From: Methanofollis fontis
GTDB taxonomy: Archaea > Halobacteriota > Methanomicrobia > Methanomicrobiales > Methanofollaceae
NCBI RefSeq assembly: GCF_004297185.1
Contig: NZ_PGCL01000005.1
Coordinates: forward strand, 1 to 64,000
DNA: 64,000 bases
Direction: 5' to 3'
Shown piece by piece: positions 52,841 to 61,886 of the stretch; the first letter of the stretch is position 1; each line of letters begins with the position of its first letter. The position numbers were made by a program, and so were the translations under genes. The notes below the pieces were generated by a model that made no database searches, was not told the origin of the DNA, and saw nothing but the letters and a program-made list of their open reading frames with translations.

Positions 52841-53821
52841 TCACGGGATGGGGTCCTCACACTCTGCCTGCGTGACGCCGATCGTCTCCCATGCACCGCG
52901 TGACGGGAAGAAGAGCGGTTCCCCGTACTCGGCAACACCGAAGTTACCGATCTCATCCTGGATCTCGGGTGAGATCAGGAAATTGATCCACTCCTTTGCG
53001 AGGGTGCTGTTCACCTCAGGGAAGCGATCGGGACTGATCTGCATGGCGCTGTAGATGTTGAGCAGGATATCGCCCTTGTCAACGAGCGTGACCAGCTGGA
53101 TGTCACCCTTATAGGCAAGGAAGGTGCCGATATCACTCAGCGTATAGGCCTCCTTCTCGCTTGCAAGCACCAGGGTGGAGCCCATTCCAGTGCCTGCCTC
53201 GATGTACCAGTCACCAGAGCCCTGGACATCTGTGGTGTAGTCCATGCCCGCCGACGTCCAGATGGCCTTTTCCTTTCCGTGGGTGCCGGAATCATCTCCG
53301 CGCGAGACGAACTTCACGGATTCCGGATCAGCAAGACCCATCTCCCTGATGGTGAGGAATGCCTCTTCGGGGTCCATACCCTTGATTCCTGCCGGATCAG
53401 ATTCCGGTCCGACGATCACGAAATAATTGTAGGCAATCACACGGCGGTTGACGCCATAGCCCTCGTCGATGAATTCGTCCTCACGTGCGCGGTCATGGAC
53501 CATCATGACGTCGACATCGCCCCCACGCCCGAGTTCGAGGGACTGTCCAGTGCCCTTGGCGGTGATCTTCACCTCGGCGCCGTACTCGTCCTCAAACATC
53601 GGCCGGATATAGTCCAGAAGTCCGGTATCATACAGGCTGGTCGTGGTTGCAATCAGAAGCGTCTGTGTTTCTGCAGGTGCTGTTGTCTCTGTAGGTGTTG
53701 TCGTCTCTGCAGGCGCCGTTGTCGGTGCCGGGGTCGTCTCCCCACCGGTGCCGGTACAGCCTGCAACAATAGCGGCAGCTACCATCACCACCGCGAGTAG
53801 CATCAAGAAACTTTTTCTCAT
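52841..53821 (-). CDS. tupA: Tungstate-binding lipoprotein (TupA-like)
   Basis: This 326-aa protein has a lipoprotein signal ('VVMVAAAIVAGCTGTG'), a Thr/Pro/Glu-rich stalk, and the TupA hallmark 'LIATTTSLYDTGLLDYI' with 'GGDVDVMMVHDRAREDEF' and 'NYFVIVGPESDPAGI'. The TTTS motif binds tungstate in characterised TupA proteins. It is the first gene of the TupABC-like operon and is divergent from a small winged-helix gene. Confidence 0.93.
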   Translation of the reverse strand: MRKSFLMLLAVVMVAAAIVAGCTGTGGETTPAPTTAPAETTTPTETTAPAETQTLLIATTTSLYDTGLLDYIRPMFEDEYGAEVKITAKGTGQSLELGRGGDVDVMMVHDRAREDEFIDEGYGVNRRVIAYNYFVIVGPESDPAGIKGMDPEEAFLTIREMGLADPESVKFVSRGDDSGTHGKEKAIWTSAGMDYTTDVQGSGDWYIEAGTGMGSTLVLASEKEAYTLSDIGTFLAYKGDIQLVTLVDKGDILLNIYSAMQISPDRFPEVNSTLAKEWINFLISPEIQDEIGNFGVAEYGEPLFFPSRGAWETIGVTQAECEDPIP

Positions 53822-53835
53822 GGCATTGGATTATG

Positions 53836-53866
53836 TCACAATACAAAATAATAAATATTGTTGTGA
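53836..53866. promoter_or_regulatory. Inverted repeat in the tupA / winged-helix intergenic region
   Basis: TCACAA (53836-53841) and TTGTGA (53861-53866) are inverted copies around a 19-base AT-only centre that could itself contain TATA elements. The site lies 15 bases before tupA and about 110 bases before the divergent winged-helix gene, so it may be an operator for either. Confidence 0.4.
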
Positions 53867-53978
53867 GGCTGCCCACGGGTTAACCAGCCTTCATGAACAT
53901 CCCCCCCCTCAGCGGATACGAAGGTTTATGTGTGCAAACGAGATATCGAGTGCATCCAATCGATCCCCGGAGATAATC

Positions 53979-54245
53979 ATGGAAAAATTGAGTAAAAATG
54001 CAGAAAAAATCATGTATACACTTGTTAGCGGAGTCATGCGACAGTATACCGGCAGGGAACTCGGATCAATCACCGGACTCAGGCCAAATGACCTCAATGC
54101 TGCCGTCAGAGAGCTGAAATCGGCAGGAGCAGTGGACATCCACCTCCGTTCCTCATCTGAACCCTACACATTCACCTCGATCACCCTCACCCCCAAGGGC
54201 CGGGTGATATTCCAGGAATCAAAGGCACCGGGCTGCGACACCTGA
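53979..54245 (+). CDS. Small winged-helix protein divergent from tupA
   Basis: This 88-aa protein looks like a single winged-helix domain: 'KNAEKIMYTLVSGVMRQYTGRELGSITGLRPNDLNAAVRELKSAG' is spread over about residues 6-50, with a wing 'YTFTSITLTPKGRVIF'. GGAGAT seven bases before ATG at 53979 is a good ribosome site; an in-frame ATG at 53928 is less likely. It could regulate the tungstate transporter (context inference). I do not recognise a named family. Confidence 0.7.
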   Translation: MEKLSKNAEKIMYTLVSGVMRQYTGRELGSITGLRPNDLNAAVRELKSAGAVDIHLRSSSEPYTFTSITLTPKGRVIFQESKAPGCDT

Positions 54246-54370
54246 AATTCACTTTTTGCCCGATGAACCGGCATGGGGCATCCCTCAGATGAATTGTCAG
54301 CAACCGGATCGAGGAGAGAACACCCGGCATAGACACATCATCTCCATGCCAGACGGATCCACCATCTCAT

Positions 54371-54394
54371 AGGGGAACCTTGAGGGGTTCCCCT
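54371..54394. terminator. Bidirectional terminator hairpin
   Basis: AGGGGAACC and GGTTCCCCT form a perfect nine-base stem with a six-base loop. It lies midway between two convergent gene ends (54245 plus, 54435 minus), where a shared transcription stop is expected. No long T run follows on either strand. Confidence 0.5.
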
Positions 54395-54434
54395 TCCGAC
54401 CGACGTTCCGGAAGCACATCACCATACATCAGTC

Positions 54435-54944
54435 TCAGTCCCTCAGCGACACAAATGCCCCATAGACATACTCTTTCTCAATATCCAGGTTCTTGTTCTC
54501 GGAGTCCCGCGGGAGATCGGCCTTGAAAATGACCGTTGCATCATAGACGGTGACCGAGAGCGTCCGGTAGGGCATGTCGCCGGCACGGACGTCTGCGGGC
54601 GATGCCGGTACATATCCCGTAGCCCTGTCGGCGGTGTTGTATGCAAAGAACAGCGCTTCTACGGGCGCTCCGGCGCGTGCAACCTCGGCCCACGCCGGAT
54701 CGACGGTGAGCGTCAGGAACAGGCCGCTTCTATCACTCAGTTCCACCGCATCAAGGCCGATCCGCATATCTGCAAGACGGGGATCGATTACGAGCACCGG
54801 ACTCACCACCGGTTCGGGGGTGGGTTCGGTCGTCACGACTGTGGTCGGAGACGGCGTTTCCCCGTCTCCGGGAGCGGATGCGCATCCGGCACAGAGGATG
54901 ACCGTCACAAGACAGAGGAAGACTGCTGCCGATGTTGGTTTCAT
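54435..54944 (-). CDS. Lipoprotein of unknown function
   Basis: I do not recognise this 169-aa protein. It has a lipoprotein signal ('CLVTVILCAGCASAP', about residues 11-25), a Pro/Thr/Ser/Glu-rich stalk to about residue 45, and a soluble beta-rich domain of about 120 residues with no cysteines. It would be anchored at the cell surface. It is a single-gene unit, divergent from nifB. Confidence 0.65.
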   Translation of the reverse strand: MKPTSAAVFLCLVTVILCAGCASAPGDGETPSPTTVVTTEPTPEPVVSPVLVIDPRLADMRIGLDAVELSDRSGLFLTLTVDPAWAEVARAGAPVEALFFAYNTADRATGYVPASPADVRAGDMPYRTLSVTVYDATVIFKADLPRDSENKNLDIEKEYVYGAFVSLRD

Positions 54945-55045
54945 GGGATGGAGATGTGCCGTCGCCGATATAATCGTTCCCCCCCGTTGACTGACAGGAA
55001 CCGAATGGTAATATAATGCGGAAGAGAGATACAGTGTTGTTTACT

Positions 55046-55963
55046 ATGGCGGAAGAAGAATACAGGACGGCGCGGGTCGGGGACCAGGACGTACCCTATG
55101 ACCCCGAACAGCTGCGAAAAATTCAGGAGCACCCGTGTTATTCTGAAAACGCCTGCCACACCTTCGGGCGCTGTCACCTGCCGGTTGCACCGGACTGCAA
55201 TATTCAGTGCAACTACTGCGTCCGGGACTTTGACTGCGTGAATGAAAGCCGCCCGGGCGTGACGTCAAAGGTGATCAGGCCCGAAGAAAGCCTCGAACTG
55301 GTGCAAAAAGTCATCGACGAGTTCCCCTTCGTCAAGGTGATCGGGATCGCAGGACCCGGCGAACCGCTGGCAAACGAGGAGACATTTGAGACGCTGAAAC
55401 TGATCCACGAGGCGTTTCCCCACCTGATCATGTGCATCTCCACAAACGGTCTCATGCTTCCGGAACGGATCGACGAACTCCAGCAATATGGCGTTGGAAA
55501 TGTTACGGTCACCCTCAACGCCGTCGATCCAGCAATCGGAGAGAAGATCTACTCGTTTGTGAATTATCACGGCAAACACTATACCGGCCGGGAGGCCGCA
55601 GAACTCCTGCTCAAAAACCAGCTTGAGGGGATCAGGATGGCCGTCGAGCGCAAGATGTTCGTGAAGGTGAACTGCGTCTATATACCCGGCGTCAACGACG
55701 AGCATATCCCGGAGATCGCCCGGACAGTCGGCGAGATGGGGGCATACTCCTTCAACCTGATCCCGCTGATCCCGCAGTATAAGTTCAGGGACATCACCCC
55801 GCCCACGCCCGCGGAAAAGCGGGAGATGCAGGACCGGTGTGCCCCGTATATCAAGCAGATGCGCCACTGCGCCCGCTGCCGTTCGGACGCCATCGGCAGA
55901 CTCGGTCATGACGTCCAGTCCCGGATCTACGGCACCGAGATTGTCACCAAAAAGAAAAAATAA
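55046..55963 (+). CDS. nifB: NifB-like radical SAM FeMo-cofactor maturase
   Basis: This 305-aa protein matches the short archaeal NifB, which builds the carbide-containing NifB-co precursor of nitrogenase cofactors. It has 'HPCYSENACHTFGRCHLPVAPDCNIQCNYC', containing the CxxxCxxC motif and extra cluster ligands, 'DCVNESRPGVTS', 'GIAGPGEPLANEETFETL' and the C-terminal 'HCARCRSDAIG' cysteine pair. A TATA-like TAATATAATG lies about 40 bases upstream. No nifHDK is in this window. It is followed ten bases later by a DNA glycosylase gene. Confidence 0.88.
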   Translation: MAEEEYRTARVGDQDVPYDPEQLRKIQEHPCYSENACHTFGRCHLPVAPDCNIQCNYCVRDFDCVNESRPGVTSKVIRPEESLELVQKVIDEFPFVKVIGIAGPGEPLANEETFETLKLIHEAFPHLIMCISTNGLMLPERIDELQQYGVGNVTVTLNAVDPAIGEKIYSFVNYHGKHYTGREAAELLLKNQLEGIRMAVERKMFVKVNCVYIPGVNDEHIPEIARTVGEMGAYSFNLIPLIPQYKFRDITPPTPAEKREMQDRCAPYIKQMRHCARCRSDAIGRLGHDVQSRIYGTEIVTKKKK

Positions 55964-55973
55964 CCATTTTTTG

Positions 55974-56843
55974 ATGGAACAATCCATTGTGCTCGAATCC
56001 GGTTCGGGTGCACCCTTTGATCTCGACGCCACCCTCGGGTGCGGGCAGGCGTTTCGCTGGGAAAAGAGAGATGGGACCTGGCATGGCATCGCCGGCAGGC
56101 ACCGGATCCGGATCCGGCAGGACAACGATCTGGTCCGGTTTGACGGCGCCGACGAGACCTTCATCCGCCGCTACTTCGCACTCGACCTCGACCTTGCCGG
56201 GATCCTCTCCTCGATCGATCGCGATCCCCGGATCCACGCGGCGATCGAACGGTGCAGGGGGCTCCGCATCCTGAGGCAGGAACCCTTCGAGACCCTGATC
56301 TCCTATATCTGCTCGACGAATGCGAACATACCGGTCATAAAAAAACGCATCGCCCTTCTTGCCGAACGCTATGGCGATCCGCTGCCGGGAGGTGGACATG
56401 CCTTCCCGGATGCATCCGCCCTTGCAGGCTGCACCGAGGACGACCTGCGCTCCTGTGTGCTGGGATATCGGGCACCCTATGCCTGCGCCACCGCCGCCAT
56501 GTGTGCCAACAATCCGGAGTGGGCGGAGCGGGTGACCGCCCTCCCCTACAGCGACGCAAAAAACGTGCTGATGGAGTTTCCGGGGGTCGGCCCGAAGGCG
56601 GCGGACTGCATCCTCCTCTTCGCCTTCCAGCGCTACGAGGCCTTCCCGGTGGACGTGCACATCAGGCGGATGATGCGCCGTCACTACCTCAATACCGCCG
56701 GCGGAGACGGACCGATGACCTGCCGGGAGTACGAGGCCATCGCCGCCTTCGCGCGGGAGCACTTCGGCCCCCATGCCGGATGGGCGCAGGAGTACCTCTT
56801 CTGCGTGCGGGAGGATGATAGAGGAGACAGCGGCCGGGGCTGA
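55974..56843 (+). CDS. ogg: 8-oxoguanine DNA glycosylase (OGG1-like)
   Basis: This 289-aa HhH-GPD glycosylase/lyase removes oxidised guanine. It has the N-terminal OGG domain with 'LDATLGCGQAFRWEK', the HhH region 'MEFPGVGPKAADCILLFAF' with the catalytic Lys expected at the start of the motif region, and the catalytic Asp in 'YEAFPVDVHIRRMM'. Length suits the OGG1 group. ATG at 55974 starts the conserved N-terminus. It lies ten bases after nifB and is probably co-transcribed with it. Confidence 0.9.
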   Translation: MEQSIVLESGSGAPFDLDATLGCGQAFRWEKRDGTWHGIAGRHRIRIRQDNDLVRFDGADETFIRRYFALDLDLAGILSSIDRDPRIHAAIERCRGLRILRQEPFETLISYICSTNANIPVIKKRIALLAERYGDPLPGGGHAFPDASALAGCTEDDLRSCVLGYRAPYACATAAMCANNPEWAERVTALPYSDAKNVLMEFPGVGPKAADCILLFAFQRYEAFPVDVHIRRMMRRHYLNTAGGDGPMTCREYEAIAAFAREHFGPHAGWAQEYLFCVREDDRGDSGRG

Positions 56844-56851
56844 ACCGGCCT

Positions 56852-57010
56852 TCAGTGGTCGAAGTGCAGAGAGACCAGACAGCGCCCGTCTTCCTCCGCA
56901 CTCCTGGCCCTGCCGGCATACTGCCCGGCCATGTACCAGGCAAAGGCCGTAAAACCGTTGTCATCTTCCAGCATTTCATCCTCGCCGGGGCAGGAGAGGG
57001 GGAAGGTCAT
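56852..57010 (-). CDS. Candidate 52-aa protein, possibly the 3' part of a frameshifted gene
   Basis: This short frame encodes 'MTFPLSCPGEDEMLEDDNG' and ends 'GRCLVSLHFDH', with GC-rich third positions like neighbouring genes. The same frame runs upstream to about 57080 without a start. A different frame just upstream (to its stop at 57031) encodes a coding-like 'GIKGEIAREEVIVRAAAAA'. A single-base shift near 57031-57040 would join them into one protein of about 85 residues. So this is either a small gene or a frameshifted remnant. I do not recognise it. Confidence 0.35.
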   Translation of the reverse strand: MTFPLSCPGEDEMLEDDNGFTAFAWYMAGQYAGRARSAEEDGRCLVSLHFDH

Positions 57011-57352
57011 GAACCGTTCAGGATAGTGGATTACGCAGTCTCGGTGGCCGCAGCGGCGGCGCGGACGATCACCTCCTCACGGGCAATCTCTCCTTTGATA
57101 CCTGATGCAATTACGTGGTGCAAACGGGAATCTGAGCATCAAAGGAGCACCCCCATAACTCAGGATGGCCAAAGCATCAGCGGCAGAGGCCACACAGATA
57201 GACAGGATTAAATAGTATGATGTCTCCATCCCGGCGTTGGGGGGGCGGGGCGTTTCTGAATGCAATTCCTGTAAACAGGAAACAGATTATCCACTCTGAA
57301 TCAAGCCTGAAAACGCCTGCTCTGAAAAATTGATAAATGGAGCAAGGATCTT
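57011..57352. other. Intergenic region before the glycan cluster, with inverted repeat
   Basis: Beyond the frameshift-candidate sequence near 57031-57120, this gap contains a TATA-like ATTAAATAG (about 57208-57216) and an inverted repeat TTCCTGT/ACAGGAA (57266-57272 and 57275-57281) separated by AA. The latter lies 72 bases before the flippase start and could be its operator. Composition becomes more AT-rich from here to the window end. Confidence 0.4.
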
Positions 57353-58915
57353 TTGCCAAACTCCCCGGAAGACGATGAGAATTACAGCAGACAGGTTCCA
57401 CGCAATCTCCTCTCCTATTTTGCGGTCTCTCTTACCAATCTGGTGGTCGGGTTCTGGCTCACACCATTTTATGTGCAGAGTCTGGGGGTGGCGGCATACG
57501 GGCTCATTCCGCTTGCCACCTCGATCACCAACTATTTCGGCATCATCACGGAATCGATCCATACCACCGTTTCTCGTTACCTGACCGTCGATCTCAGAAC
57601 AAATAACTTCAAAAAGGCAAATATTACCTTCAACACGGCGATATTTGGCGCCCTCGGGCTGATACTCATCATCACCCCGATTGCGGCCATTTTATCGTTC
57701 AATGTAGAAAGCATATTTTCCATCCCGGAGGGGATCGCGGATGATGCAATGGTCATGTTTCTGGGGATAATCTCCGCTTTTTTATTGAATGCATGGGCAA
57801 GCAATTTCGGTGTCCCCCTCTTCTCGCACAACCGCCTCGACCTGAAGAACCTGATCGTGGTTGTCCGCTATCTCTCTCAGGTGATCATCGTCGTTGCCCT
57901 GTTCTTCATTCTGTCCCCCAGTATCAGATACATCGGCGTGTCGTTCTTTATTGCGGCCATAATCGCCTTTGTGATCACCCTCCTGCTCTGGAAATGGATC
58001 GCCCCTCAGTTGAAGGTGAAACCCAGGGACTTTAACATCCAGCGCCTCAAGGACCTTTCAGGATTGGGAGGATGGTATCTCGTTACAGTCGCCGGTTCTC
58101 TGCTTTTCACGCAGATAGACCTGATCGTCATCAATCTGTCACTGGACCCGGTGGCCGGAGGCGAGTATGCCATCGCATTGACCTGGAGTCTGCTCCTCCG
58201 CAGTATGGCAAGCATGTTCGACGGTGTCGTGGGCCCTGTCATTATGATCGACTATGCCAGGGAAAAATTCGATAGTATTTTGAGGATTTCAAAGACCGCG
58301 GTGAAATGTATGGGATATATTATCGCCCTCCCGGTCGGGCTGATATCCGGTTTTGCACCACAGCTCCTGACCCTGTGGGTCGGCCCTGAATTCGCCGGAC
58401 TCGCTCCCCTCATGTGGATTCTGATCGGTCACCTCGTGATCAATCTCGCCGTCAGGCCGCTCTTCCCGATAGAAGTGGCATTTAATAAAGTCAGGACTCC
58501 CGGCCTCATCACCCTGGGAATGGGGATCTGCAACCTCCTCCTTGCTGTTTTTCTGGTGAATTTCACCGCCCTCGGGATGTATGGCGTCGCAATCGCCGGT
58601 GCAATCATGCTGACGATGAAAAATTCGATCTTCACTCCCTGGTATGCTGCCCGGATTATGGGGGTTTCCAGCACGACATTCGTTCGACCTCTCGTTTCAG
58701 GATTGGTTGCGGTTATCATCATCGCATCATCACTCTACATTCTCCATTTCTGGATTTCCATTACGAGCTGGATCCAGCTGGGTGCCTGCTCGGCGATCGT
58801 CGGTCTTGCCTATACAGGGATGATCTGGCGCTTCGGCCTGAGCCTTCAAGAACGGAAGGTGATCCTATCACTCGTGCCTTCACCAATACAGCAGAAAATT
58901 TCCTTTCTGGCATGA
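57353..58915 (+). CDS. Polysaccharide flippase (Wzx/MATE-like)
   Basis: This 520-aa protein has about 14 hydrophobic segments, starting 'NLLSYFAVSLTNLVVGFWLTPFYVQSLGVAAYGLI', a pattern typical of oligosaccharide-lipid exporters (polysacc_synt family). It should flip lipid-linked glycans across the membrane for surface polysaccharide or glycoprotein assembly. The predicted start is TTG at 57353, since no ATG fits the frame. It is followed on the same strand by two glycosyltransferase genes and a secreted beta-helix protein. Confidence 0.88.
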   Translation: MPNSPEDDENYSRQVPRNLLSYFAVSLTNLVVGFWLTPFYVQSLGVAAYGLIPLATSITNYFGIITESIHTTVSRYLTVDLRTNNFKKANITFNTAIFGALGLILIITPIAAILSFNVESIFSIPEGIADDAMVMFLGIISAFLLNAWASNFGVPLFSHNRLDLKNLIVVVRYLSQVIIVVALFFILSPSIRYIGVSFFIAAIIAFVITLLLWKWIAPQLKVKPRDFNIQRLKDLSGLGGWYLVTVAGSLLFTQIDLIVINLSLDPVAGGEYAIALTWSLLLRSMASMFDGVVGPVIMIDYAREKFDSILRISKTAVKCMGYIIALPVGLISGFAPQLLTLWVGPEFAGLAPLMWILIGHLVINLAVRPLFPIEVAFNKVRTPGLITLGMGICNLLLAVFLVNFTALGMYGVAIAGAIMLTMKNSIFTPWYAARIMGVSSTTFVRPLVSGLVAVIIIASSLYILHFWISITSWIQLGACSAIVGLAYTGMIWRFGLSLQERKVILSLVPSPIQQKISFLA

Positions 58916-59379
58916 GATTTCTCGGACCAATAATCGGTTTTCCCTGATCCATCTGCATTGAGCGGCATGCACACGGTGGAGTCACTCCTTCTAGAGACCG
59001 CACCATCTTCACATCGCAGAGAGACCTTCGTCTTCAGCATTGCATGTGCATCACAGGGATCTAAACCCAATGAACAGTTTATTTCGATGAAGATACGGGA
59101 CCCGGCACCAATACAATTATATATCAAAAAAAGTAGACTGGGGTCGCAATGGCCCCTTGCCAGACCAAGCAATGACCACGAACCACCATTCTCCATCGAA
59201 CAGACGCCGGGAGCGTGCGATCATAAATAACATCTGATACCAGGTCCGCTGATCTCAGGAGAATGGAACATCGAACACCGATTGATTACACTGCCATGGA
59301 CCCTTCTGGCACCACAGAGCAGGACATTCATCCGGCAGCGGGCGAGGATCAAACACTCTGATTCGCAGGAAGAGACCAG
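58916..59379. other. Intergenic region between flippase and glycosyltransferase genes
   Basis: This 464-base gap has a strong TATA-like TTATATATC followed by A7 near 59117-59131, which probably drives the downstream glycosyltransferases. A short frame at 59263-59361 (32 codons, beginning 'MEHRTPIDYTAMDPSG') follows AGGAGA almost without spacing and is too weak to call. Nothing else was recognised. Confidence 0.45.
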
Positions 59380-60324
59380 ATGTCACCATCCGTTTCAGTC
59401 GTCATTCCCCTGTACAATAAAGGGCTTCATATCGAACGCACGATTCATTCCGTTCTCAGTCAGACCTACCAGGACTTCGAAGTCCTGGTGATCGACGACG
59501 GGTCAGAGGATGAAGGTCCGGAGATCGTTCAACACTTCAATGACCCGCGGATCCGTCTGATACGGCAGGAGAACCGCGGCGTATCAGCGGCAAGAAACCG
59601 TGGCATCGTCGAATCCAACACCGATTTTATTGCATTTCTGGATGCAGATGATGAATGGCTTCCAGAATTTCTCGAAACCATCATGAAACTGCGTGATCGC
59701 TACCCGGACGCTGGAATATATGTAACAGACCGGGTGAATTTCGAACCCGATGGGGGAATATCCCGTTGCAGGTATCAGGGGATCCCGCAGGCACCATGGG
59801 AGGGTTTGATCCCCAGTTATTTCCTGACGGCTGGACTCTCGGATCAACCGGTCTGCTCTTCGGTGGCAGGCATACCGAAGAGAGTGTTGATGGAGAGTGG
59901 GGGATTTCCTGCGGGCATACGTATCGGAGAGGACCTGATCACATGGTTCAATATCGCCCTGAAATATCCGGTTGCCTTTAACAGCATCACCGGTGCAATA
60001 TATCACAAAGAAGCAGAGAACAGGACAGCAGAACAGGCAACGAGCGAGAACTGGAGGACGGTTATCCTGCAGAGATCGATGGACGCACTTTCAAACGGAG
60101 ATGTCCCTGAAGATAAACTGGACGATGTCAGAGAGTTTATTGCGGCATACCAGATCCAGATTGCCCGTCAGCATCTTTTTTCCGGGGAAAAAAAAGAAAC
60201 TCGACGGATTCTATCAGAATGCAGGACAAAAATCCTCAAAAAACAAAAATTCATCCTTTTTACCCGCTCTCTCCTCCCCGGTCCATATCCACAAAGAGGG
60301 GATCATGACATGAATACAGCATAG
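59380..60324 (+). CDS. Family 2 glycosyltransferase
   Basis: This 314-aa GT-A fold enzyme starts 'SVSVVIPLYNKGLHIERTIHSVLSQTYQDFEVLVIDDGS' over residues 2-42, with the nucleotide-sugar-binding Asp in 'LVIDDGSEDEG' and the metal-binding DxD in 'IAFLDADDEWLPEF' (about residue 88). The C-terminal part is less conserved. It adds a sugar to a growing surface glycan. The sugar and acceptor cannot be inferred. Ribosome-site-like GAAGAGA precedes ATG. Confidence 0.92.
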   Translation: MSPSVSVVIPLYNKGLHIERTIHSVLSQTYQDFEVLVIDDGSEDEGPEIVQHFNDPRIRLIRQENRGVSAARNRGIVESNTDFIAFLDADDEWLPEFLETIMKLRDRYPDAGIYVTDRVNFEPDGGISRCRYQGIPQAPWEGLIPSYFLTAGLSDQPVCSSVAGIPKRVLMESGGFPAGIRIGEDLITWFNIALKYPVAFNSITGAIYHKEAENRTAEQATSENWRTVILQRSMDALSNGDVPEDKLDDVREFIAAYQIQIARQHLFSGEKKETRRILSECRTKILKKQKFILFTRSLLPGPYPQRGDHDMNTA

Positions 60325-60457
60325 CGCAACACCGGGTGAATTCCGCCCGGAAAAAGCACGATTCAACGGCACAGTACAGGGAATAAAGAGATCAAATCAG
60401 GAATTCATACTCATTTCACATCTGGCATCCGGTCCAGAACCGGGGGGTCTGGAAAAG

Positions 60458-61684
60458 ATGAAAATATGCATGCTGTTTGGAGACAGATACCATGAAAATA
60501 TGCGGATAGTCCCGCAGATCGGCATTGCCAGTTATCTGACACATTTCGGCCATGAAATCACCTGGGTCGTTCCTTCGGAGAGAGCGAAAAGAGTACAGAG
60601 TAGTGTATTCAACGGCATTTCGGTGATTGAAATACCCTTACAACGCTGGCCAAAGATGTTCGAACGATGCAAAATCGGATATGGACTTCGGAGGATGAAC
60701 ACCATCCTGAAGATCTTCCGGGAGAGACAGTATGACCTGGTTTTTGTCAGGGATGGCACATTCGATGCACTCCTGGGGTTGTACCTGAAGAAGCGATACC
60801 ATCTCCCCTTTGTATATGAATTGTCAAATCCCCTTGAACAGCGGAGAGACACCTATGCATCGTACCTGAACAAGAAGCATATCCTGCCTTTCCTGAGAAT
60901 AGATGAATATTGCAGGGCATATCTGATGCAAAATGCCGACCTGGTTCTGCCGACGACGGCATGGATGGCGGATGATTTTGCAGAAAAAGGAGTAGAAAGG
61001 GAGAAAATGCTGCCGTTCCCGAACGGTGTGAAGGCCATTCAGCCCCCCCTGGTTGATAAAAAAGAGATCCACGAGCGCTACCACATCAGAGAGGACACCA
61101 CCATCATATACATCGGAGCAATGCACAGGGAACGGCACCTGGACGTTCTTATCAATGCATTTGCGAAAATTTCACAGGATGAACATCCCTGTCACCTTCT
61201 CATGGTGGGGGACGGGAACGACCGTGACCATCTCGAAACCATCGCAGAGGAGCGTGGAATCAAGGATAATATTGTCTTTACCGGACAGGTTGACCAGGAT
61301 GAGATACCCAATCTGATCGCCGCAGCCGATATAGGGGTTTCGTGTATCCCCCCCCTGCCATTCTTCAAACTCAGCTCCCCGATAAAACTGTTTGAGTACA
61401 TGGCGATGCAAAAACCGGTTGTGGCAAATTTCGAAATACCCGAACAGAAAGAGGCTCTCGAGGCAAGTAAAGGGGGAGTTTTGATACCATTTGAAGTCGA
61501 CGCCCTGGCAGAGGGCCTCCTTCAGATACTCAGAGATCCTGCAGGGGCCAGAGTTATGGGAGAAAACGGGCATTCATGGGTGATGGAGAACCGAAATTTT
61601 GAAAAATTAGCAAAAAACCTCGAAAAGGTGTATCTCTCACTCCTGGTGCAGGACAGTCGTGGGATGGGACATCCGGATAGTTGA
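60458..61684 (+). CDS. Family 4 glycosyltransferase
   Basis: This 408-aa GT-B fold enzyme has an N-terminal acceptor domain and a C-terminal donor domain, with 'TTIIYIGAMHRERHLDVLINAFAKI', 'HLLMVGDGNDRDHL', 'NIVFTGQVDQDEIPNLIAAADIGVSC' and the 'SSPIKLFEYMAMQKPVVA' motif carrying the retaining-type glutamate. It lies 134 bases after the GT2 gene on the same strand, so the flippase and both transferases form a glycan-assembly set. Substrates are unknown. Confidence 0.93.
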   Translation: MKICMLFGDRYHENMRIVPQIGIASYLTHFGHEITWVVPSERAKRVQSSVFNGISVIEIPLQRWPKMFERCKIGYGLRRMNTILKIFRERQYDLVFVRDGTFDALLGLYLKKRYHLPFVYELSNPLEQRRDTYASYLNKKHILPFLRIDEYCRAYLMQNADLVLPTTAWMADDFAEKGVEREKMLPFPNGVKAIQPPLVDKKEIHERYHIREDTTIIYIGAMHRERHLDVLINAFAKISQDEHPCHLLMVGDGNDRDHLETIAEERGIKDNIVFTGQVDQDEIPNLIAAADIGVSCIPPLPFFKLSSPIKLFEYMAMQKPVVANFEIPEQKEALEASKGGVLIPFEVDALAEGLLQILRDPAGARVMGENGHSWVMENRNFEKLAKNLEKVYLSLLVQDSRGMGHPDS

Positions 61685-61886
61685 TCAGGACATCATCTTC
61701 TCTTTATTGGACAGCATCGATGGGACCTGAATACATCATTACGCCACAATATTACGCAATATTCAACCACCAATACAAAATATCAACCATATTTCAGAAA
61801 ATTGCATAATTCCAACCATATGAGACTGAAAAATCCAGATAACACCCGGAAAACCGGGCTTCCAGTCACATACGACACCCATACCC

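Noticed and set aside
59263-59361. 32-codon frame before the family 2 glycosyltransferase
   Set aside because: The ribosome-site-like AGGAGA is almost adjacent to the ATG and the peptide has no recognisable pattern.
61740-61830. CAATATT and CAACCA repeats as a CRISPR or iteron array
   Set aside because: The units are only six to seven bases, irregularly spaced and AT-rich; no CRISPR-type repeat-spacer pattern exists anywhere in the window.
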